A DNA stretch of 12,187 nt, from positions 1 to 12,187 of the forward strand of contig VBHS01000352.1 of the NCBI GenBank assembly GCA_005881295.1. The letters run 5' to 3'. Source of the DNA: Chloroflexota bacterium. GTDB taxonomy: Bacteria; Chloroflexota; Ktedonobacteria; Ktedonobacterales; Ktedonobacteraceae. A model generated the notes under the pieces. It searched no databases and was not told where the DNA came from. It saw nothing but the letters and a program-made list of their open reading frames with translations. Below are positions 6,472 through 12,187 of this stretch, piece by piece (the first letter of the stretch is position 1; each line of letters opens with the position of its first letter). The position numbers and the translations under genes were made by a program.

Positions 6472-6474
6472 AAC
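6467..6474 (+). other. gyrA deletion junction creating an in-frame TAA
   Basis: CGC-TAA-AAC joins Arg121 (E. coli numbering) to Asn181 of NIPPHN. About 59 family residues, from Tyr122 to the Thr of GMAT, are absent. The phase is preserved, so the loss is a multiple of three. The stop can be explained as TA of a Tyr codon joined to A of a Thr ACA codon, about 174 bases removed. Confidence 0.75.
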
Positions 6475-6564
6475 ATTCCACCGCATAATCTCAACGAGGT
6501 ATGCGACGGTGTTATCTACCTGGTTGATCATCCGGATGCCACGACTGAAGAACTTTCGCGTATA

Positions 6565-8484
6565 GTGCGAGGACCGGACTTCCCAACAGGAGGGATTATT
6601 CAAGGACGAGAGGGTATCCGCAACACCTACGCCAATGGACGTGGACGCATTGTTGTTCGTGCTCGCACCCACTTCGAGACAGAACGCGGGCGTATGAGCA
6701 TCATTGTCACGGAGTTGCCTTACCAGATCAATAAGGCCGACCTGGTAAGAAAGATCGCGGAGTTAGCGCGCGATAGGAAAATTGAAGGCATCTCTGAGGT
6801 TCGCGACGAATCCGATCGCAAAGGTATGCGCATGGTCATCGAGCTCAAGCGCGATGCCAACCCTGACAGCGTGCTCAATTCGCTGTTCAAGTATACAGCG
6901 ATGCAGAGCGCCTTTAACACGAATATGCTGGCACTGGTCGAACAACAGCCTCGTACCCTGACACTGAAGGCTTTTCTACAGCATTATATCAATCATCGTG
7001 AGATTGTGATCACGCGCCGCACTCGCTATGAACTTGCTAAAGCTGAGGCCCGCAAGCATATCCTGGAGGGCTTGAAAATTGCCCTCGATAACCTGGATGC
7101 TGTGATCAGTACCATTCGCCAATCCCAGGCAGCGGAGGATGCCCTGGTCAACCTGCAACGCCAGTTCAACCTCTCGGAAGAACAGGGCAAAGCCATTCTG
7201 GATATGCGCCTGGCTCGCCTGGCTGCCCTGGAACGCGGTAAGGTCGAGGAAGAGCTGAAAGATGTTTTGAAGAACATCGATTACTATCACATGTTGTTGG
7301 ACGACATCCAGGAGATTCGCAAAATCATCAAGGAAGATCTGCGGGAATTAAAAGAGAAATATGGTGATGCCCGCCGTACCGACCTTGGGGAAGCCGAAGC
7401 CGGTGAGTTTAAGGACGAAGACCTCATTCCTAATGAAGAAGTTGTAGTGACGCTGACCGAAAAAGGCTACATCAAGCGGCTCCCTAGCAGTACCTATCGC
7501 GCGCAGCGCAGAGGAGGCAGGGGCAAGACAGGTATGGCCACGCGCGAAGATGACGCGGTACGTCATTTGCTGGTCGCGCATAATCACGATAGCCTGCTCT
7601 TTTTTACTGATCGTGGCCGCGTCTACCAGCTCAAAGTGTACGAGTTGCCTGATACCAGCCGTACTGCCAAGGGAGAGCATCTCATTAACCTGATCGCTAT
7701 AGAACAGCGTGAGCGTGTGACCGCCATCGTCTCTGTTCCTAAAGGCGTCAGCCGAGACTTCATGATCGTTGCCACAAAAAAGGGCGAAATCAAGAAGACG
7801 GCAATGGAGGAATTTGAGGTCGTGCGTCGCTCGGGTTTTATCGCGATGGATCTGGAAGAGGACGATGAACTGATTGGCGCGAAGCTGGCGCGTGCTGATG
7901 ATGATGTACTGATGATTACGACCGAGGGCAAGGCCATACGCTTCACCGTAGCGGAACTGCGTTCCGCCTCGCGCACCAGTGGAGGCGTACGTGGTATTCG
8001 CCTCGGCAGTAAGAGCGATAAAGTGGTTTCACTGAATCTGACACCGAAGGATAGCGAACTGCTGGTGGTCACCGAGCACGGTTATGGGAAGTGTACCCCC
8101 ATTGATGATTACCCCACGCAGAGCCGTGGCGGAAATGGCGTTATTACCTTGAAAGTGACAGAGAAGACGGGAAAAGTCGCTACAGCGCGCGTCATCTACG
8201 AGCACGATAATGACCTGATGATCATCTCGGCTAGCGGTATCGTCATTCGCATGGATGTTGATACCATTATCAGAGGAGGGCGCGCAATCCAGGGGCGACG
8301 TATGATGAATCTTGACGAGGGTGATGCTGTCGTGGCAGTGGCGACAACGAATGGTAAGAAGCTGGATGCGCAGAACGGGAGCGACGAAGAGGGGGATGGT
8401 GACGAGTCTCTCACAAAAGATATGGTAGAGGCGGAAGAAGTTACACTCGATGGCAATGGTGTAGGGGAAGAGGAACAGCAGTAA
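6565..8484 (+). CDS. gyrA: DNA gyrase subunit A, C-terminal fragment
   Basis: Family similarity starts right after the TAA, at 6472 (NIPPHNLNEVCDGVIYLVDHPDATTEEL). The first in-frame start codon is GTG 6565, without a ribosome binding site. The frame keeps GPDFPTGGIIQGREGI, the tower and coiled-coil gate (ALVEQQPRTLTLKAFLQHYINHREIVITRRTRYEL...LDMRLARLAALE) and the DNA-wrapping beta-pinwheel. The GyrA box QRRGGRG at 7504-7524 separates gyrase from topoisomerase IV. The blades are intact, and an acidic Gln/Glu tail ends the protein. There is no other frameshift or stop in more than 2 kb. Together with the N fragment this totals 790 sense codons, compared with about 850 expected. The last codons (GAG GAA CAG CAG TAA) lie in the left arm of the large palindrome. 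Confidence 0.9.
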   Translation: MRGPDFPTGGIIQGREGIRNTYANGRGRIVVRARTHFETERGRMSIIVTELPYQINKADLVRKIAELARDRKIEGISEVRDESDRKGMRMVIELKRDANPDSVLNSLFKYTAMQSAFNTNMLALVEQQPRTLTLKAFLQHYINHREIVITRRTRYELAKAEARKHILEGLKIALDNLDAVISTIRQSQAAEDALVNLQRQFNLSEEQGKAILDMRLARLAALERGKVEEELKDVLKNIDYYHMLLDDIQEIRKIIKEDLRELKEKYGDARRTDLGEAEAGEFKDEDLIPNEEVVVTLTEKGYIKRLPSSTYRAQRRGGRGKTGMATREDDAVRHLLVAHNHDSLLFFTDRGRVYQLKVYELPDTSRTAKGEHLINLIAIEQRERVTAIVSVPKGVSRDFMIVATKKGEIKKTAMEEFEVVRRSGFIAMDLEEDDELIGAKLARADDDVLMITTEGKAIRFTVAELRSASRTSGGVRGIRLGSKSDKVVSLNLTPKDSELLVVTEHGYGKCTPIDDYPTQSRGGNGVITLKVTEKTGKVATARVIYEHDNDLMIISASGIVIRMDVDTIIRGGRAIQGRRMMNLDEGDAVVAVATTNGKKLDAQNGSDEEGDGDESLTKDMVEAEEVTLDGNGVGEEEQQ

Positions 8485-8554
8485 AACGAACAAAGCGATG
8501 GGCGGCATTCTCACGGAGTGCCGCCCATCGCTTTGTTCGTTTTACTGCTGTTCC
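8472..8554. terminator. 36-bp perfect inverted repeat, bidirectional terminator spanning two stop codons
   Basis: Arms 8472-8507 and 8519-8554 are perfect reverse complements, with an 11-base loop at 8508-8518. The GC-rich core (GCGATGGGCGGCA) followed by TTTG...TTTT on either strand can work as a Rho-independent terminator in both directions, for gyrA (+) and the SnoaL-like gene (-). Outside the core the arms reach into both coding regions, so both proteins end in Glu-Gln-Gln-stop from the same bases mirrored. Confidence 0.85.
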
Positions 8555-8931
8555 AGGCTGTTTCCTTCGGACCACTCTTCGTAAAGCTTGCTATCGACGA
8601 CACGAAATATCTGGATCATAGTTCTTGTCACCTGCCTACCTGTCGGGGCTCGGTTTTCATATGTACCGAGGTGAGTACCGCGCCAGGTTGTACGTACCAC
8701 TACCTTATCTTCTGTGATGATCAGATCATCGATAGTAACAGCAATATCAGGAAAACCTGTGCGAACAGCGCTGATATATTCCTTGACTCCTTCAGTGCCA
8801 GGAGGTTGGCTGGGAGTAGAGCGATCGACAAAATTGGGCGCAAACACCTCGTCTACAACAGTCAGTCTCCCCTGGTTGAAACCTTCCGCGAAAACGCGTT
8901 GGATCAGTGTTCTGTTCTCTTCGGCTGACAA
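8542..8931 (-). CDS. SnoaL-like (NTF2-fold) ester cyclase-family protein
   Basis: This 129-residue protein has the pattern of SnoaL-like cyclase/hydrolase relatives in the NTF2 superfamily: NRTLIQRVFAEGFNQGRLTVVDEVFAPNFVDRS, then GTEGVKEYISAVRTGFPDIAVTIDDLIITEDKVVVRTTWRGTHLG, then APTGRQVTRTMIQIFRVVDSKLYEEWSEGN. Such small alpha+beta cones bind hydrophobic substrates. Many members have no known reaction, so no substrate is assigned. The start is TTG 8931, supported by GGAG at 8940-8943 eight bases upstream. The nearby ATG at 8945 is out of frame. It follows the unknown gene by 16 bases, so they are likely co-transcribed. The C-terminal LEQQ lies in the palindrome arm shared with gyrA and may be a recent replacement of the original end. 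Confidence 0.85.
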   Translation of the reverse strand: MSAEENRTLIQRVFAEGFNQGRLTVVDEVFAPNFVDRSTPSQPPGTEGVKEYISAVRTGFPDIAVTIDDLIITEDKVVVRTTWRGTHLGTYENRAPTGRQVTRTMIQIFRVVDSKLYEEWSEGNSLEQQ

Positions 8932-8947
8932 CTGCGGGACTCCATTT

Positions 8948-9334
8948 TCAATCTACACGCAGCATTTTATTGCCTGCAATATCCTGGCGCACGCGTCTCC
9001 CTTGCCGTATCTGCTGAGCGGCCAGGCGATCTTTCTGCGCTTCTAGCCTGATCAGGGGGAAAGGCCGGTGGAATTGTTGATCGAATTGCTCTGCCTTTTC
9101 CTCTGAGATGTGTGCACGCCGTTCATAGGAAACGGCCAGGATTTCATGTTTTTCTTTGTCGCTGATATCAATCAGGAGCAAATATGCCAGGGTAAAATCG
9201 GGTTTACCCTGTTCTGCATAGGCAAGTGCACAGGTAAGACCGTCAGACCCTTGAGCTATGTTTTCCTGAGCCTGCGTCGTGAAGACATCATTTTTAAGTA
9301 GTGACGCGTAAAGTGCTGCAAATGTATCGGGCAT
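8948..9334 (-). CDS. Small soluble protein of unknown function
   Basis: This 128-residue protein reads from ATG 9334 (MPDTFAALYASLL). I do not recognise a family. It has no signal or membrane segment. An N-terminal acidic helical part (about 1-60, including ALAYAEQGKPDFTLAYLLLID) is followed by a strongly charged helix (EKAEQFDQQFHRPFPLIRLEAQKDRLAAQQIRQGRRVRQDIAG). An in-frame TTG at 9376 would add 14 residues with no ribosome binding site and would leave only about 12 bases of leader from the promoter at 9395-9423, so the ATG is preferred. It is the first gene of a two-gene unit with the SnoaL-like protein. Confidence 0.6.
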   Translation of the reverse strand: MPDTFAALYASLLKNDVFTTQAQENIAQGSDGLTCALAYAEQGKPDFTLAYLLLIDISDKEKHEILAVSYERRAHISEEKAEQFDQQFHRPFPLIRLEAQKDRLAAQQIRQGRRVRQDIAGNKMLRVD

Positions 9335-9394
9335 TGTTTTGTTTTCCAGGTCATCGAATTTGGACGATGATAGCAATAGAAAAGTTCTGTTCTT

Positions 9395-9423
9395 AGTGTA
9401 GCATAGTGAAAATTCACTGTCGA
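9395..9423 (-). promoter_or_regulatory. Promoter of the unknown/SnoaL-like gene pair
   Basis: On the minus strand: TCGACA (9418-9423), a 17-base spacer, then TGC-TACACT (-10 at 9395-9400), an extended -10 type. The spacer contains the near-palindrome GTGAA-TT-TTCAC (9406-9417), which could be an operator. The -35 lies just downstream of the preceding glycosyltransferase's stop at 9428, so the pair has its own promoter. Confidence 0.55.
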
Positions 9424-9427
9424 GGAA

Positions 9428-10990
9428 TTAGCTTGTTATGTACAAACGCACGGCCACAGTACGCGTAACGATCTGGGTAATAAAATGATAATGTTTATCC
9501 AGCCATAACTGAGCATAACGAGCTTGTAAAGCGGCCGTATTATCGGGTAAACGACCAACAATGAAAAAGATATGGGGATGTTTTGTAGCAAACACTGCCA
9601 GTACAGCAGGGTTGACTGCCGCCTCAGGATCAGCGGAACCAAAGAAGGCCCATGAGAATGCACCTGGAGCATCAGCGCTAAAATGTGCCGCACTGGGATA
9701 AGCGTGGAGATAGTACTCAAGCGACACCTGGCATCCCTGTTGGGTCGCGTTGTCGTAGCAGACTAAACCATCTCCAGGCTGATAGTGCTGCTCTACCCAA
9801 AAAGAAGCACTATTCCAGTCTTCTACCTGAGCACTTTTATAGTAGTAAGGGACGGCATACAATGCGAGGATAAATATAGCTAGAACCAGCATGATCTGGA
9901 GCGGCTGCCATCGTAATGAACTGATACCCAGGCCAACAAGCAGGAGAAGTGGCGGCACAACTGTTACAAGATAGCGCGACGAAAAGAGACGCACGGGTCC
10001 TTGCGATATCAAGTAGCTTACGGTAATCGGTACAACCAGCCAGCATAGCAACGCCAGGACGATGGGCAGATTAGCGGCACTGGTGAATTGAAGTTTGCCC
10101 ACTGGCAGGTAGGATTGTGCGGCTACAACCAGTACGGCCAGGCAACAGGTGGCAAGCATAAGCAAGTACATTTTGTTGTTGCCACTGATCGTGAGAAACA
10201 AGCGAGGGATATCCTTGAGTTGTGGTATAGATAGCCAGCCTGTTTTAGGGCCTTGCAGGCTGGCAGGCAGCATGGGGAGAATCAAGGCGCCAATAACAAC
10301 GAGGCTTAGCAAGAACGAAGTCATTTGCCTCTGTGCCTTTGCGCGCCAGGGACCAGGCAAAATCAAGAGGAGGCCAAAAGCGCAGAGTTGCGCCAGTAAG
10401 ATGATGAGACTGAACAGATGGGCGTAAATTGCCAGTGATGTAGCGAGTATAAAACATAGCCACCAACGCTTCTGATGCGCTTCTCCGGTGAGGGAGGCCA
10501 AAAAGGCGTACCAGGCAACGCAGAGCAGGAAAAGTTGCAGGCTGAATGAGCGCGCTTGCTGCGCATAGACCAGTTGTAAATCGTTAAGCAGGTAGAGCCC
10601 GGCACCGATCAGCGCTGGTAGCAGTCCTAAGAATCGCCGTCCAAGTAGAAATAGCGCTACTGTACTCGAAGCCGCGAAGATGGCAGATGGCAAACGAACC
10701 ACGAACTCTGTTGGATGGAGACCAAACAGCGCGGTGGTAACTAACCATGCATGGAGAAAGAGGTAATAGAGCTCCATGTTTGGCTCGAGGGCAAAGATGA
10801 TATGCCACAGGAGTGGGAAAGATTGCTGGGCCAATCCGACTGAGAAGGCTTCATCGAACCAGATGCCAGGATTTCCCAGGCGGTACAGGTTGAAGCACAG
10901 GGCTAGAGCGAATAAAAGGCCACAAAGCACCCAATTTGAGGCAAGTTGATGGGCGATGATGGACCATCGTGGCGAACGCTTTTTGCTCAC
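9428..10990 (-). CDS. Membrane glycosyltransferase, GT39/ArnT-PMT-like (GT-C fold)
   Basis: This 520-residue integral membrane protein has about ten hydrophobic segments. It probably moves a sugar from a polyprenyl-phosphate donor to an envelope acceptor. The first outer loop has GIWFDEAFSVGLAQQ with the acidic pair D46-E47, the catalytic-base position in GT-C enzymes. A second conserved loop reads EPNMELYYLFLHAW, followed by VRLPSAIFAASSTVALFLLGRRFLG and LQLVYAQQARSFSL. A soluble C-terminal domain starts near residue 395 (VEDWNSASFWVEQHYQPGDGLVCYD). Length and loops fit the family, but the sugar and acceptor cannot be deduced. It starts at GTG 10990, because the frame is closed by a TGA 9-11 bases upstream. 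No clear ribosome site is present. It sits 39 bases downstream of the PIG-V-like gene, so translation may be coupled. Confidence 0.85.
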   Translation of the reverse strand: MSKKRSPRWSIIAHQLASNWVLCGLLFALALCFNLYRLGNPGIWFDEAFSVGLAQQSFPLLWHIIFALEPNMELYYLFLHAWLVTTALFGLHPTEFVVRLPSAIFAASSTVALFLLGRRFLGLLPALIGAGLYLLNDLQLVYAQQARSFSLQLFLLCVAWYAFLASLTGEAHQKRWWLCFILATSLAIYAHLFSLIILLAQLCAFGLLLILPGPWRAKAQRQMTSFLLSLVVIGALILPMLPASLQGPKTGWLSIPQLKDIPRLFLTISGNNKMYLLMLATCCLAVLVVAAQSYLPVGKLQFTSAANLPIVLALLCWLVVPITVSYLISQGPVRLFSSRYLVTVVPPLLLLVGLGISSLRWQPLQIMLVLAIFILALYAVPYYYKSAQVEDWNSASFWVEQHYQPGDGLVCYDNATQQGCQVSLEYYLHAYPSAAHFSADAPGAFSWAFFGSADPEAAVNPAVLAVFATKHPHIFFIVGRLPDNTAALQARYAQLWLDKHYHFITQIVTRTVAVRLYITS

Positions 10991-11029
10991 TTTTGTTTCA
11001 TTTTGAAGTGGAACGAGATAGGCTTCTTC

Positions 11030-11605
11030 CTACGCTAAAGAATACACGTCAAGAGTAAACATTGCCATACCCAGGGAAAGCAAGATAGCGAACGGGATAA
11101 TAATGAAGGTATGCCTCCATTCTTGTTGTTCCTGGCTACCCCTGCAACTCCACCATGCAAGGATCATATAAACAGGAAAGACCACGAGGTAGTAGCGAGG
11201 AACGCTTGTGAGCCGCCCTGAAGTCAGTGGCATCACTAGAAACACCAGTGTGAAGATGCCGTAGACACTGGGCAGCTTGCGAAAGATTGGTATCAGTAAA
11301 GGGAAAAAGGCGAAGATCACGATTAAGTTGAGGGCGTAGAAGTCCCAATTATACGGGCCAACCGGTTGTGTATGTTGTATATAATTGATCAGTACAGGGA
11401 TCGGGTTCGTAAATTCCCGGTGCCATCCGTATTTTTCTGACATTGTGAAGGCCGTAAAAGCTCCCACTTTCAATTTGGCGTAGATAGAAAAGAGTGCCAG
11501 CCCGACAGGAATGAGCGCTAACCATGCGAAATCGAGCCAGGTACGCCATCGAAGCAGTGCCTGGAAGAAGTTGATCAATCGTGAACGTAACCATTCTCGT
11601 ATGAG
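11030..11605 (-). pseudogene. PIG-V-like mannosyltransferase, C-terminal part after deletion/frameshift
   Basis: The coherent protein starts near EWLRSRLINFFQALLRWRTWLDFAWLALIPVGLALFSIYAKLKVGAFTAF and carries four further membrane segments. It includes the family-typical PLTSGRLTSVPRYYLVVFPVYMILAWW near the end, and stops at TAG 11030-11032. The frame stays open up to 11773, but the extra N-terminal residues are a shadow of the other frame. Relative to the upstream half it is off by two bases. The membrane hairpin with the usual LAG...LAALTR..G block is missing between the two halves. No start codon with a ribosome site precedes it, so it is unlikely to be made independently. Confidence 0.7.
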
Positions 11606-12187
11606 AGCCACACGATTACAATGGCCAGAAAAAGCGATTCGGTATAGACCGCGGAGAGAAAGAAACTCATGGGGAAGAGTGCCAGGTACAAGACAGCGCG
11701 TGCAGCAGGCTTGCGACCCAATTCTTTCATCGTTAGTTTGTAAAGATATATTGCGGCAATTAATGCAGCACAATTGGAAACAAAGATCCCTGCGATGCGC
11801 AAAGCGTCATCACTCGCTCCAAATGGTAGCGCGAAGAAGCGCATGAGCAGGGGATAGAACGGAAAAAATGCCCAGTTGCTCATATGATGGAGGGTATTTG
11901 CTCCCCAGTAGCCATTGGCAGCTATATCAACATAGAAGCCACTGTCATAGTGATTCCACATGAGATACAGCATATCGGGGAAACGGAGCATACGAGTACC
12001 GAACGCGGCAGGTGGATAGTGCTTCAAGAGGGGCATAATATAGTAGATCGTTGCAATGCCTACGAGAACTAAAAGCAGCCGGATTGCAAGAAAAGGTGCG
12101 ACGACTTCAGAACAAAGCGAAAGGAGAGAAGACAAGCGAGTTTTTGAGGGTGGAGATGTTCGCTCAGTTGAATTATCAGGGGTGAGC
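11575..12187 (-). CDS. PIG-V-like (GPI mannosyltransferase 2-family) membrane protein, N-terminal part, runs off window
   Basis: The frame is open to the right edge (TPDNSTERTSPPSKTRLSS before the first helix), so the true start is at or beyond 12187. A TTG at 12135 is the first possible internal start. Family marks are the first helix EVVAPFLAIRLLLVLVGI, then the catalytic outer-loop motif WNHYDSGFYVDIAANGYW with its Asp, then WAFFPFYPLLMRF, LYKLTMKELGR and LALFPMSFFLSAVYTESLFLAIVIVW. Bacterial relatives transfer mannose from polyprenyl-phosphate-mannose to envelope glycans. After VWLSY the frame quickly ends (ENGYVHD, stop 11575-11577), where the family would have about 30-40 more residues before EWLRSRL, found in another frame. 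It heads a unit with the GT39-like gene. Confidence 0.75.
   Translation of the reverse strand, partial: LTPDNSTERTSPPSKTRLSSLLSLCSEVVAPFLAIRLLLVLVGIATIYYIMPLLKHYPPAAFGTRMLRFPDMLYLMWNHYDSGFYVDIAANGYWGANTLHHMSNWAFFPFYPLLMRFFALPFGASDDALRIAGIFVSNCAALIAAIYLYKLTMKELGRKPAARAVLYLALFPMSFFLSAVYTESLFLAIVIVWLSYENGYVHD

Noticed and set aside
7623..8514. Long minus-strand open frames inside gyrA (for example 7623-8072 and 8029-8514)
   Set aside because: They lie antisense to the well-conserved GyrA C-terminal domain, have low-complexity Ser/Arg-rich or unfamiliar translations, and are codon-mirror shadows.
8518..8928. Plus-strand frame opposite the SnoaL-like gene, starting MPPIALFVLLLF
   Set aside because: The hydrophobic start is simply the palindrome arm read in another frame. 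The same peptide appears on the other strand at 8514. The SnoaL-like frame is the family-consistent one.
10987..11001. Four-codon ORF (MKQK) overlapping the GTG of the glycosyltransferase, as a coupling leader peptide
   Set aside because: No ribosome binding site precedes it, and such short ORFs are expected by chance.

Overview
The window looks like chromosomal DNA from a Chloroflexota bacterium, most likely a Ktedonobacteria-type soil organism. The signs are mid-range GC, large intergenic gaps, Pro/Gln-rich membrane proteins, a bPH-domain/PASTA protein and PIG-V-like glycosyltransferases. This placement is an inference from protein style, not from a marker phylogeny. No rRNA, tRNA, CRISPR array, insertion sequence or phage gene was seen.

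Layout, left to right. (1) Bases 1-206 hold the 3' end of a methylmalonyl-CoA epimerase (+). (2) Bases 207-482 are non-coding and carry a five-unit 9-bp tandem array, a 20-bp-stem terminator and a polypurine tract. (3) Bases 483-3721 are a signalling locus. A small exported helical protein with two LTxxQ motifs (-) is divergent from an OmpR-type response regulator and its membrane histidine kinase (+). The shared control region has an 11-bp-spaced direct repeat and a palindrome, an arrangement that recalls cpxP/cpxRA. (4) Bases 3718-5738 (-) are a probable operon: a CvpA-like membrane protein, then a membrane protein with two bPH domains and a PASTA domain. The second gene is split by a one-base frameshift. 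(5) Bases 6112-8484 (+) are gyrA with a strong extended -10 promoter. The reading frame is broken by a TAA exactly where the catalytic tyrosine should be, and about 58 conserved codons are missing there. (6) gyrA ends inside an 83-bp near-complete palindrome (36-bp perfect arms) whose other arm encodes the end of the convergent SnoaL-like gene. (7) Bases 8542-9334 (-) are a two-gene unit (unknown protein, then SnoaL-like protein) behind a recognisable promoter. (8) Bases 9428-12187 (-) carry a GT39-like membrane glycosyltransferase preceded by a PIG-V-like mannosyltransferase. The latter is broken by an internal deletion and frameshift and runs off the right edge.

Three otherwise well-preserved genes (bPH/PASTA, gyrA, PIG-V) are each broken once. 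In two of them a conserved block has been cleanly lost. This is either recent decay of paralogous copies or an assembly/consensus problem, and the sequence alone cannot decide. The most biologically suggestive items are the LTxxQ protein/two-component locus and the palindrome shared by two convergent genes.
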